A DNA stretch of 64,000 nt. Source: Henriciella sp. Its GTDB lineage: Bacteria; Pseudomonadota; Alphaproteobacteria; Caulobacterales; Hyphomonadaceae. Below the pieces are notes generated by a model. The model saw nothing but the letters and a program-made list of their open reading frames with translations. It searched no databases and had not been told where the DNA came from. Position 1 is the stretch's first letter. Each line of letters starts with the position of its first letter. The translations under genes and the position numbers were made by a program. The stretch spans positions 1 through 64,000 of the forward strand of contig JAJFFK010000034.1 of the NCBI GenBank assembly GCA_021776655.1, given 5' to 3'. Shown in pieces: positions 53,745 to 61,515 of the stretch.

Positions 53745-54413
53745 ATGGCCGACATTCTCATGCCCAAAGCAACCGCTGTCTGGTTGATCGACAATACAAC
53801 GCTGACTTTCGGACAGGTCGCTGAATTTTGTGGTTTGCACCATCTCGAAGTCAAAGGCATTGCCGACGGTGATGTTGCAGAGAATATGCGCGGCGTCGAT
53901 CCGGTCTCTGGCGGGGAACTAACGCGTGAAGAAATTCAGAAAGCTGAAGAAGACCCTGATTATCACATGCAGGTTGCGGCCTCGAAGATCGCCCACATCC
54001 CGCAACCAAAGCGCAAAGGGTCGCGTTATACGCCGGTGGCCCGCCGCGCAGACAAGCCGGATGCGATTGCGTGGTTCATCCGCAACCATCCTGAGGTGAC
54101 CGATCCGCAAATTTCCAAATTGATCGGCACGACCAAATCGACGATCACCAATGTACGCGACAAAACGCACTGGAACTCAACTGAGATCAAGCCGGTTGAT
54201 CCGGTCACAGCTGGTCTGTGCACACAGATCGAGCTTGATGAAGTGATTGCCAAAGCGGCCTCGCGCCGTCGCAAGATGGATCAACAGCAGGCCGCTGAAA
54301 CCGAAGGCCCTGGCCTCGCTCCGGCCGAGACCGCTGAACGGGCGGCTGAACCTGAAGTCGAAAACAAGCCCGAGCTTTCTGCCAACGACGTGTTCAGCGC
54401 GTTCAAAGATTAG
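53745..54413 (+). CDS. trcR: Cell-cycle transcriptional regulator TrcR (DUF1013)
   Basis: A 222-residue DUF1013 protein. Residues 1-150 carry the family core: LMPKATAVWLIDNTTLTFGQVAEFCGLHHLEVKGIADGDVAENMRGVDPV, followed by EIQKAEEDPDYHMQVAASKI and GSRYTPVARRADKPDAIAWFIRNHPEVTDPQISKLIGTTKSTITNVR, which contains a helix-turn-helix-like segment. The tail is acidic and alanine-rich. TrcR is named as a cell-cycle regulator in alphaproteobacteria. AAGGAGG lies 6 bases before the ATG. A hairpin lies in the leader. Confidence 0.88.
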   Translation: MADILMPKATAVWLIDNTTLTFGQVAEFCGLHHLEVKGIADGDVAENMRGVDPVSGGELTREEIQKAEEDPDYHMQVAASKIAHIPQPKRKGSRYTPVARRADKPDAIAWFIRNHPEVTDPQISKLIGTTKSTITNVRDKTHWNSTEIKPVDPVTAGLCTQIELDEVIAKAASRRRKMDQQQAAETEGPGLAPAETAERAAEPEVENKPELSANDVFSAFKD

Positions 54414-54444
54414 GCTCCAAACCTGTCCGGGCTCAGGGCTTTCG

Positions 54445-54542
54445 GTTTTGCCTCGCGCTAAGACGCTGCGCGTCACGCGGGGCGAAGCGGGTTCCGCGCG
54501 ACGCGCCCCACGGGTGTCATGAACCAAGCTTAGGGCTGTGCT
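54445..54542 (+). repeat. Intergenic repeat, family A copy 2
   Basis: GTTTTGCCTCGCGC at the 5' end, inverted GACGC/GCGTC core, and TTAGGGCTGTG at the 3' end; about 98 bases. It opens the 700-base intergenic array (54414-55122) between convergent trcR and the amidohydrolase gene. No gene is seen in that stretch. Confidence 0.75.
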
Positions 54543-54548
54543 CCCAAC

Positions 54549-54594
54549 CCCGACTGTCCCGGGCTTGACCCGGGATCTCCCGCACGGCTCCCGG
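54549..54594. repeat. Intergenic palindrome, family E copy 1
   Basis: CTGTCCCGGGCTTGACCCGGGATC is a self-complementary block, followed by CTCCCG and GGCTCCCGG. A close relative lies at 54849-54933. Confidence 0.6.
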
Positions 54595-54613
54595 TTTTCG
54601 TGGCGCGTATTTT

Positions 54614-54704
54614 ATTTTGCCTCGCGCTAAGACGCTGCGCGTCACGCGAGGCGAAGCGGGTTCCGGTCTGGCTGCGCCAGCCCATGAACCGGGCTCAGGG
54701 CTGT
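54614..54704 (+). repeat. Intergenic repeat, family A copy 3
   Basis: TTTTGCCTCGCGC, the GACGC/GCGTC core, then CATGAACCGGGCTCAGGG. Almost the same as the copy at 54445 but with a different central palindrome (GGTCTGGCTGCGCCAG). Confidence 0.75.
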
Positions 54705-54724
54705 TTCCTCTCCCCTCTCTAGCC

Positions 54725-54820
54725 TTGTCATCCCGGAAAGCTTGTCAAAGCTTATCCGGGACCCAGGGAAGCTGTGCACTGGGTCCCGGATATTTGCTGA
54801 CGCAAATTCCGGGATGACAA
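54725..54820. repeat. 92-base nested palindrome
   Basis: GTCATCCCGGAA at the left end pairs with TTCCGGGATGAC at the right end, and ATCCGGGACCCAG pairs with CTGGGTCCCGGAT inside. The nested palindromes would form a long hairpin or cruciform. Such elements recur between genes in alphaproteobacterial genomes. Confidence 0.75.
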
Positions 54821-54848
54821 TTTGGTATGGGGAAGCACAGCCCCCTCA

Positions 54849-54933
54849 CCCCGATTGTCCCGGACTTGATCCGGGATCTCTCGCAAGGCTCCCGGTCACA
54901 GTGGCACGAGACTCCGGATCAAGCCCGGAGCCA
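54849..54933. repeat. Intergenic palindromes, family E copy 2
   Basis: TGTCCCGGACTTGATCCGGGATC repeats the palindrome of 54549-54594, and CTCCGGATCAAGCCCGGAG follows as a further inverted repeat. Confidence 0.6.
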
Positions 54934-54950
54934 TCGGAGACGTGAACAGT

Positions 54951-55038
54951 CTTGAACTTGGTTCATGTGGCAGCGCAAAGCGCTATCGCGAAACCTGCTA
55001 TCCCGCGTGACGCGAAGCGTCTTAGCGCGGGGCAAAAC
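54951..55038 (-). repeat. Intergenic repeat, family A copy 4
   Basis: Minus orientation of the family A repeat: GTTTTGCCCCGCGC at the right end, GTTCATGTGGCAGCGC toward the left. It is most similar to the copy at window start (1-97). The remaining bases to 55122 hold no gene. Confidence 0.7.
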
Positions 55039-55122
55039 TCAAGCCCTGAGCAGCCAAAACCGTCAAAATCTGCGGCTTGCGATTAACCTTGCGTTTACCC
55101 CAACTCATTGCGGGCGCGCTGG

Positions 55123-56835
55123 TTAATCACGGGCGAACACCACGTCGCCCTGCACCACCGTCATCACTACCTCCGCGTTGAGGATATCAGCTTCTAGAAT
55201 GGTCATCAGGTCGCGGTCGAACACTGTGAAGTCGGCGCGTTTGCCAACTTCTATCGTGCCGAGATTATCCTCCATGAACGCCGCATAGGCCGGCGCTGTC
55301 GTGAACAAAGCCAGCGCCTGCGCTCGGGTCAGCGCCTCTTCAGGATGCCAGCCCTCAGCGGAAAACCCGTCCAGACCTTTGCGCGCCACGGCGCCATAGA
55401 ACTCAATCTGCGGCGTACCTTGCTCAACCGGCGCGTCTGATCCACCGACGACAATCGCCCCACTATCGATCAGGCTGGCCCAGGCATAGGCCCCAGCCAG
55501 CCGCTCCAGACCCAAACGGTCTGGCGCAAATTTCAGGTCGCCAATCGCATGACTCGGTTGCATTGACGCGATCAGGCCAAGTGCGCCAACCCGAGAAATG
55601 TCATCCGGGTGGAGGATTTGTGTATGCTCAATCCGCCAGCGATTACTGCGGTCAAATGCGCGCGGCCCGGCTTCAGGGCTCAAAATCAGCGACAGAGATT
55701 GCAACTTTTCAAACTCATCAAGAATCCGGCGATTGGCGAGATCTCCGATGGCGTGAATGGCGAGTTGAACATCTGCATCTTCGGCGCGCACCATCAATGC
55801 GCCGAGCGCTTCTGGTGCCATCAGCGACAGGCCGCTTGTGTCCGGGCGATCCGAGTAAGGCTCGATCAGCAAAGCCCCGCGCGAGCCAAGCGCCCCATCC
55901 ATATAGATTTTCACCGCGCGATTGGTAATGGTTTCCGTTTCAAACTTGCGGTTGGCCGAGATCTCAAACCCGTCCACATCGAACGCATTATGCAAGCGCA
56001 GCGGCATCAGCCCCTCTGCATCCAAATGCGCCAAAACGGGCGCATGGGCCGGATCAACGCTCATATTGTGAACCCCGGTCCAACCCCGCGCTGCGTACGT
56101 CTGAGCGGCGATCTTGAAAGCTTCAACCACGTCCTCATCACTCGGTGCTGTCATCAGGGCGTAGAAAGGCGCCATCGCATTATCCAGGAAGATACCCGTC
56201 GCCGCGCCATCCGCATCGCGCTCAATCTTGCCGCCTGTCACGTCCAGCGTATCGGCAGCAATCGCGACCAGCGCCATCGCGGCGCTATTGGCGACCAGTG
56301 CATGACCATCGGCGCGCACCAAAATCACTGGATGATCCGGCGATACCGCGTCGAGATCCGCCGCCTTTGGCATCCGCCCTTCCGGCCAGCCTGTCTCGAT
56401 CCAGCCACGTCCAAACACCAGCACCCCGGCTTGCTTGCCAGACACCTCGCTTTCGATCCGCGTCGCCAGTTCGCCTATCGACGCGGTGCCTTCAAGATTC
56501 AGGCTCAATTCACGCTGGCCAATCTCAAACAGATGCGCATGGCCATCGACAAAGCCGGGAAACATCACCGCGCCGTCGAGGTCGATTGTCGTCATCTCGG
56601 CGTTGGCCCAATCCCCGGAAACCGGCAGAGCAACCGCGACGATCATGCCCGCTTCATCAACCACCACCGTATCGACCATTGCGCCGTCAACACCTGTATA
56701 GATCGTCCCGCCGGTAAACATGGTCAGCGCAGGCCCGTTGCCCAGCGCATCGGCATCGCCGCCAGTGTCCGGCGCACCACATCCTGTCAGAAACAGGAGT
56801 GCAAGCCCCAGGCCGAAAGCCCCAATTCGTCCCAT
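55123..56835 (-). CDS. Amidohydrolase family protein (YtcJ-like, exported)
   Basis: A 570-residue amidohydrolase of the D-aminoacylase/YtcJ type. The N-terminal lipobox FLTGC (cysteine near residue 19) anchors it as a lipoprotein. The metal-binding H-x-H is in GFVDGHAHLFEIGQ, a histidine follows in QLAIHAIGD, and a H in WRIEHTQI with D in GGSDAPVEQGTP complete the site; the C-terminal strand region has KRADFTVFDRDLM. It hydrolyses amides or related bonds; substrate unknown. The ATG at 56835 gives MGRIGAF and a terminal signal peptide, and is preferred to 56907. Confidence 0.88.
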   Translation of the reverse strand: MGRIGAFGLGLALLFLTGCGAPDTGGDADALGNGPALTMFTGGTIYTGVDGAMVDTVVVDEAGMIVAVALPVSGDWANAEMTTIDLDGAVMFPGFVDGHAHLFEIGQRELSLNLEGTASIGELATRIESEVSGKQAGVLVFGRGWIETGWPEGRMPKAADLDAVSPDHPVILVRADGHALVANSAAMALVAIAADTLDVTGGKIERDADGAATGIFLDNAMAPFYALMTAPSDEDVVEAFKIAAQTYAARGWTGVHNMSVDPAHAPVLAHLDAEGLMPLRLHNAFDVDGFEISANRKFETETITNRAVKIYMDGALGSRGALLIEPYSDRPDTSGLSLMAPEALGALMVRAEDADVQLAIHAIGDLANRRILDEFEKLQSLSLILSPEAGPRAFDRSNRWRIEHTQILHPDDISRVGALGLIASMQPSHAIGDLKFAPDRLGLERLAGAYAWASLIDSGAIVVGGSDAPVEQGTPQIEFYGAVARKGLDGFSAEGWHPEEALTRAQALALFTTAPAYAAFMEDNLGTIEVGKRADFTVFDRDLMTILEADILNAEVVMTVVQGDVVFARD

Positions 56836-56950
56836 CGCCACAACGCTTCTCCTTGGCCAACACCTATCGTGCTGTAATCGAGCACAGATCATGCAGGTTT
56901 CATACACAAATCCTACACTCGAAAAGGCCTGTTTTACACAGCAGACAGAT

Positions 56951-56980
56951 CAAAAACGCACCCCGGTCGGAGCGCGTTTT
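56951..56980 (-). terminator. Rho-independent terminator of rpmB
   Basis: On the minus strand AACGC and GCGTT form the outer stem around a GC-rich loop (GCTCCGACCGGGGT), then TTTTTG. It is 30 bases beyond the rpmB stop. Confidence 0.75.
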
Positions 56981-57009
56981 CGAAAATTCTTGCAAAGTGT
57001 GAGGCGGCT

Positions 57010-57303
57010 TTAAGCGTCTGCTTCAGCGGCTTTCTTGGCGATATTATTCTTGATTTTCAGCGCCTTAGGCGACAGTGTTTCGTCTTTCGCCTTGGCCAGA
57101 AAGGCGTCGAGACCGCCATGCTTGTCCAAGGTACGCAAGGCTTTTGCCGCAATCCGAAACGGGAATTTCTGATCCAGGGCTTCTGAGTGCAGCGTGACGC
57201 GGACAAGGTTCGGCAAGAACCGGCGCTTTACGTGCACACGGGAATGGCTGACATGATTGCCGGTCATCGGGCCGGTACCAGTAAGTTCACAAACGCGGGA
57301 CAT
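57010..57303 (-). CDS. rpmB: 50S ribosomal protein bL28
   Basis: A 97-residue large-subunit protein. It starts MSRVCELTGTGPMTGN and has HSRVHVKRRFLPNLVRVTLHSEALDQKFPFRIAAKALRTLDKHGGLDAFL, all characteristic. Its first 18 codons and 54 bases of upstream sequence recur as a diverged copy at 63095-63203, so the genuine gene sits at one boundary of a repeat-flanked segment. The intact copy keeps the family residues R3, M13 and H17. Confidence 0.95.
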   Translation of the reverse strand: MSRVCELTGTGPMTGNHVSHSRVHVKRRFLPNLVRVTLHSEALDQKFPFRIAAKALRTLDKHGGLDAFLAKAKDETLSPKALKIKNNIAKKAAEADA

Positions 57304-57357
57304 GGGTCACTCGCTTTACATCAATAGGTTAATCCGAAGCGCGGCTATTACGACCCA
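57249..57357 (-). repeat. Direct repeat: rpmB 5' end and leader (left copy)
   Basis: This 109-base stretch contains the first 18 codons of rpmB and 54 bases upstream. It matches 63095-63203 at 103 of 109 positions with no gaps, in the same orientation. Together the copies bracket 57358-63094. Confidence 0.85.
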
Positions 57358-57429
57358 CGTGCGGGCGCGTCAACCACTGTAATGACTCTGCACACGCTTC
57401 ACTTGGTGTCGCTGCTCCAGAGCAAATTT

Positions 57430-60210
57430 CTAAGGCAGCAAATCCAGCAGCGGAGACCAGGTTGAGGTCGACGAACTCTCACATGATCGCGCCGTATCGG
57501 GCCCTAGGACTTCGGGTTCAAAACAGGCCAGAACCTTGGTCAACAACTTAAATATCTGCGCCTCTGTCCCATCAATAGACCGGCGCACCCAGAACCCGCC
57601 AGCCGTGTGCGCGAGGTAGCCGTCATCGTCTTTTGTGACCGTAAGATAGCTCGCGAGCCAGACAAATTTGTTGCCTTCAGAAAAGTTGCTTGGGTTCGTA
57701 CGCTGCTCAAGTCGTTGTAAATATGACGCTTTTATATCTTCAAACTTGCCAGGGCCACTATCGAACCCATATGACCACCCGTCATCCTTGCTCGGTATCG
57801 TTCCGTTACGCAGCCCTTCCCCAATCGCGGCGAAATCAGCCTCAAACGCACGGTAGTCCTCTGGCGACGCGAAGAGTATTTCGTGACTGTGATAAAGGGC
57901 GCGAACAACCGGCCCAATTTTGCGATCATATACAATCCGGCTCATCGCATTGAACGCCGGGTCATTCATATCCTGCGGAATGAGATAGGCATCAACCCAG
58001 TCCAGAAATGCCGGATTATAGTGGCCAAATTCGTAAGGCGCGTTGAAATCCAGATCCGTTTCATGCGGTCCCGACACGAACAGGTCGATACCTGAGATTG
58101 ATTTGGCTTTCTGATAGCCCACCACATTTCTGACCGAACAGTACAGATTCCGGAACCCGGATGTCAGCCGCGTATTGCAATCGAACCCATCCGGCTGTGG
58201 CGGCTCAGCGAACGCGAAATCGTCAACGCCCCACTCACCAATCAGACGTTCCTTCTCCAATTGGGCTGTCGCCAAATCAGTCCAGCCATAGCGAATCAAC
58301 TCGAAGGCACGTTGTTTATTGGCTTCTTCAACTCTCAGCAATTGCAAGCCAGCAAAGCCCGCAACGCCCGCGAGCACCAGTGCCGCCATGATCGACAACT
58401 GGGTAATCGTCCGGCGCGCACGCAACCGCTTGCGTTCGTCGGCGTCTGCCTTGGCAATACTGGCCTGAATAAAGCCGCGCTGGTCATCGCTTAGCTGGTG
58501 CGGTCGCTCGTTCATCCAGCCACGACCCCGATTAAGCTTCAGACCCGTCAACAGGGCGCTGGCCTTGTCTGATTTTTCAGCCCGCTGCCACTCATTCAAG
58601 TCGCGCTCCAATTGCTGCCGACCAACCAGAAACTCTCTCGCTTCATCTAGCCATTGGCGCAGTCTCGGCCATTTCCGCAGCAGCGCCTCATGCGCCACCT
58701 CGACCATTCGTGCATCACCATCCTGGCGAATAATCAGCAGGCGCGATTTTGCCAGGCGCTCTAATATCGGGTGCGCTTTGGCTGGTAACTCATCCCATTG
58801 CGCCGGATGGCGGGCATATTCACCCTTATCGTTGATCTGGACCATTGCGGGCACAAATGAATCTCTTAGCGCCAATAATTGTTCGTCGCTCGGATTGGTC
58901 TCGTCCAGCACCTCGTCAGCCGCTTTGCGCACCGCATTCTCCAACGGCGTCAGGCCTTCCTTTGGATCGCCGAGGGCCGCATATTCATTGATGGTCAAAT
59001 AGTTGTCATCGCCGCCCCGGTCATAAAGTTCGCGCAGAGCAAATGCCAGCAGAGGCAGCGCATCGTCGGTTTCGGCGTCTTTGGCCGCTTGCGCCGACAG
59101 ACCATCCTCAATTGTTAGTCCAGCCACCCGCGCCGGACCTTCGATTATCTGCGGAATCCGCGCCAATGGTAATGGCGGCAACGAAAACTCCTCAAATCGG
59201 GCTGTCAGCGCCTCGGCTGATTGGAGTTGCTCGAGATAATCTGATCGCTGCGCAAGAACTGCCAGGAATGGCAGGTTTTCCGACATCGCTGTATTTAACA
59301 TCGCAAAAAATTGCGCCGCTTCGTCTTCAACCGATGCGCCAAACAATTCCTCGGCCTGATCAATGGAAATCAGGATTTGGGCTTCATTCGCTTCAGCTTG
59401 AATGCGCAAATCACTGGCGAGATCATTCAGCGTCCGCTCCAGATAAGGCGACATCAGCTTGTCGCGCCAGGCACGCCAATCCCCGCCATCCTTCAACGCA
59501 ACTGCAATCGTGCGGGCAAATTCATCAATCGGATGCATTTGCGGACGCATTGGTGGCAGCACGATCCAATTCCTCTTGTCGCGCTTGATTCGCGGAATAA
59601 CGCCCGCCCGAAGCAGTGAAGATTTCCCCGAACCTGACGCCCCAAGCAAAGCAATCAGCTTGGTACCTCCTTGTGCTCGCCGCGCATTCAATCGTTCAAT
59701 CAGCCGCCGAATTTCATCATCGCGACCAAAATAGAGCGCCGCATCAGCCTCTTGAAACGCGAGGAGGCCGGGATAGGGCGGGCGGCTTGAATCCCATGGA
59801 AACCCACCTTGAGCGTCCAGCGCAATTCGCGTCAATTCGCGTGATAATTGTTGCAAGCCCCCCTCACGGTCAGTTAGCAAATTGAGGGTCTGAATATCTG
59901 GCGCGATCAGGGTCTCGCCGGTCGGCGTCTCAATAACCGGGAAAATTGGTTTGCCTAGCGCCCGCGCCTGCGTGTACTCCGCAAAGCACCATTTTGAGTC
60001 GAGCCAATTGGGCGTTTGAACGATGATCAGCGCTTCAGAGCGTTCAACCTCTCGGTAAAGGGTCTTCTCCCAATCGGATCCTGGCGTAATCCCGGCATGC
60101 TTGTCAAAGTCCAGAAACGGTGTGTCGAAACCTTGCCCTTGCAACCATTGTTTGATCCGGTCGGCAGCTTCCCCGTCCCGGCTTGAATGCGAAATGAAGA
60201 CACGTGCCAC
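57430..60210 (-). CDS. TIR-nSTAND ATPase with membrane helix and novel C-terminal domain
   Basis: A 926-residue protein. Residues 1-125 form a TIR domain (MARVFISHSSRDGEAAD), with the catalytic glutamate E78 in DSKWCFAEY, preceded by the usual S-x-W-C. Residues 145-170 read PPYPGLLAFQEADAALYFGRDDE, the entry of nSTAND NTPases. Walker A is GASGSGKSS (190-198) and Walker B ILISIDQAEE (279-288). The helical STAND/winged-helix region extends to about 590. A basic run (KRLRARR) and one hydrophobic helix (602-625) follow, then about 300 residues with no WD40, TPR or other repeat I can recognise, containing several cysteines. STAND ATPases oligomerise on ligand binding and switch on the TIR NADase, typically in antiphage defence; that is inferred here. 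The GTG start at 60210 has GGGGA upstream. Confidence 0.88.
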   Translation of the reverse strand: MARVFISHSSRDGEAADRIKQWLQGQGFDTPFLDFDKHAGITPGSDWEKTLYREVERSEALIIVQTPNWLDSKWCFAEYTQARALGKPIFPVIETPTGETLIAPDIQTLNLLTDREGGLQQLSRELTRIALDAQGGFPWDSSRPPYPGLLAFQEADAALYFGRDDEIRRLIERLNARRAQGGTKLIALLGASGSGKSSLLRAGVIPRIKRDKRNWIVLPPMRPQMHPIDEFARTIAVALKDGGDWRAWRDKLMSPYLERTLNDLASDLRIQAEANEAQILISIDQAEELFGASVEDEAAQFFAMLNTAMSENLPFLAVLAQRSDYLEQLQSAEALTARFEEFSLPPLPLARIPQIIEGPARVAGLTIEDGLSAQAAKDAETDDALPLLAFALRELYDRGGDDNYLTINEYAALGDPKEGLTPLENAVRKAADEVLDETNPSDEQLLALRDSFVPAMVQINDKGEYARHPAQWDELPAKAHPILERLAKSRLLIIRQDGDARMVEVAHEALLRKWPRLRQWLDEAREFLVGRQQLERDLNEWQRAEKSDKASALLTGLKLNRGRGWMNERPHQLSDDQRGFIQASIAKADADERKRLRARRTITQLSIMAALVLAGVAGFAGLQLLRVEEANKQRAFELIRYGWTDLATAQLEKERLIGEWGVDDFAFAEPPQPDGFDCNTRLTSGFRNLYCSVRNVVGYQKAKSISGIDLFVSGPHETDLDFNAPYEFGHYNPAFLDWVDAYLIPQDMNDPAFNAMSRIVYDRKIGPVVRALYHSHEILFASPEDYRAFEADFAAIGEGLRNGTIPSKDDGWSYGFDSGPGKFEDIKASYLQRLEQRTNPSNFSEGNKFVWLASYLTVTKDDDGYLAHTAGGFWVRRSIDGTEAQIFKLLTKVLACFEPEVLGPDTARSCESSSTSTWSPLLDLLP

Positions 60211-60359
60211 GCGATTTTCCCCACAAATTCAGTCTTTTATCAGCCCGTCCTTTGTACACCGGCAGGCCGTTATCAAACGCTAGCCGTTTCATTTGCGGCT
60301 GTCGAGCTTGTGCGGGTACAAGACAATACGGCCTTGCGACAACTCTGTCATTGCCGGGG

Positions 60360-61439
60360 CTATGCCGCCGCGACCAGACCAGGGCCAATATAGATCGATT
60401 TTGGTCGAACAATCCGCCTTGTTGCCAACTGCTCCTGAGCATGCGCAATCCAGCCCGCAGACCGAGCACAGGCAAACACGCAGGTAAATTCTGTTCGCGG
60501 TATGGCGAGAGCTTCAAGCAGGATTGCTGTATAATATTCGACATTGGTTTCCAGATTTCGCTCCGGCTTTTCGATCGCCAACCGGCTCAGGATGACGTGC
60601 TCGATGGCTTCAGCCAAGTGCAAACGCCCATCTGATCTAGGCAAGCCGTGCATTGCCGCCTTCAAAGCATCTGCACGCGGGTCACGCACCTTGTAGACCC
60701 GGTGTCCAAAGCCCATCAGGCGGTCGCCGCGATCAAGCGCCTGTCTGATCCAGTCTTCGGCATAGTCTGGCTCGCCAATCCCATCCAGCATGTCCAGAAC
60801 CGGTCCCGGCGCGCCGCCATGTAGCGGGCCTTTCAGGGCGCTAATGCCTGCAATCACTGCTGATGTCAGACCCGCTTGCGTCGATGCCACCACCCGGGCA
60901 GCAAATGTCGAGGCGTTCAGGCCATGCTCGGCAACGGTCGAAAAATACGCATTGATGCCACGTGAATGTGACGGTGCAACAGCTCGTCCGGTGATCATGT
61001 GCAAGACATCATCGCCGTGTCCAGACTCCGGGTTTGGCGGTACAGTTTCCTGGCCAGACCGCACGCGTGAGACGCAGGCGACAGCAACGGCGCTCATCGC
61101 GAGAAGTTCAATCGCCGTTGCAAAGCCATCGCCGTCTCGGCAAAATGACAGCGCCATCCGAAGCCCTTCCATATCCGGCGACTGCGCCAGCAAGCCGAAA
61201 TGCGGCCGCAACCGCGCAAAGGCCTCCATCCGCGCCTGCCCGAGGTGCCGCCCAAGGGCTGTACGATCCGGCAGATCATCAAAGAACCCAGACCATAATA
61301 GATGCACAACATCTTCAAATGACGCGTCTGCTGCCAGGGATTCTACGCTGTAGCCACGAATGGTCAGTTGCCCGTTTGCGCCGTCAACATCTGACAAGAC
61401 AGTCTCTGCTGCAACGATATGTTCCAAACCTGAATCCAT
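60360..61439 (-). CDS. Citrate synthase-like protein
   Basis: A 359-residue citrate/methylcitrate synthase family protein. The catalytic histidines are H172 (EHGLNASTF) and H246 (GFGHRVYKVRDPRAD), and GPLHGGAPG is the oxaloacetate/CoA loop. Where the family usually has an aspartate (NVDF), this protein has glutamate (E301, NVEYYTA). Several bacterial citrate synthases keep Glu here, so loss of activity is not implied. AAAGGAG lies 8 bases before the ATG. It diverges from the DNA-binding citrate synthase gene across 74 bases. Confidence 0.85.
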   Translation of the reverse strand: MDSGLEHIVAAETVLSDVDGANGQLTIRGYSVESLAADASFEDVVHLLWSGFFDDLPDRTALGRHLGQARMEAFARLRPHFGLLAQSPDMEGLRMALSFCRDGDGFATAIELLAMSAVAVACVSRVRSGQETVPPNPESGHGDDVLHMITGRAVAPSHSRGINAYFSTVAEHGLNASTFAARVVASTQAGLTSAVIAGISALKGPLHGGAPGPVLDMLDGIGEPDYAEDWIRQALDRGDRLMGFGHRVYKVRDPRADALKAAMHGLPRSDGRLHLAEAIEHVILSRLAIEKPERNLETNVEYYTAILLEALAIPRTEFTCVFACARSAGWIAHAQEQLATRRIVRPKSIYIGPGLVAAA

Positions 61440-61489
61440 TATTTTTGCTCCTTTTTGCTCGAGATTTACATCTGTCTCTGGTCAAATCG

Positions 61490-61515
61490 TCAATATTGAT
61501 CAATATAATCAATAT
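61490..61515. promoter_or_regulatory. Triple TCAATAT repeat in the citrate synthase divergent promoter
   Basis: TCAATAT starts at 61490, 61500 and 61509, about one helical turn apart, and the first forms the palindrome TCAATATTGA. The block is AT-rich in a GC-rich region. It overlaps the start codon of the HTH-citrate synthase and lies 51 bases upstream of the other gene. It is a natural candidate for the binding site of the N-terminal HTH domain, allowing autoregulation. Confidence 0.55.

Noticed and set aside
55609-56877. A 422-codon plus-strand reading frame
   Set aside because: It lies wholly antisense to the amidohydrolase gene, which has complete family motifs. Its translation is rich in Arg, His and Gln without conserved features, as expected for an antisense frame in GC-rich DNA.
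61034-61513. N-terminal extension of the HTH-citrate synthase by 160 residues
   Set aside because: It would overlap the divergent synthase gene entirely and adds no recognisable domain; the ATG at 61514 starts at the HTH.
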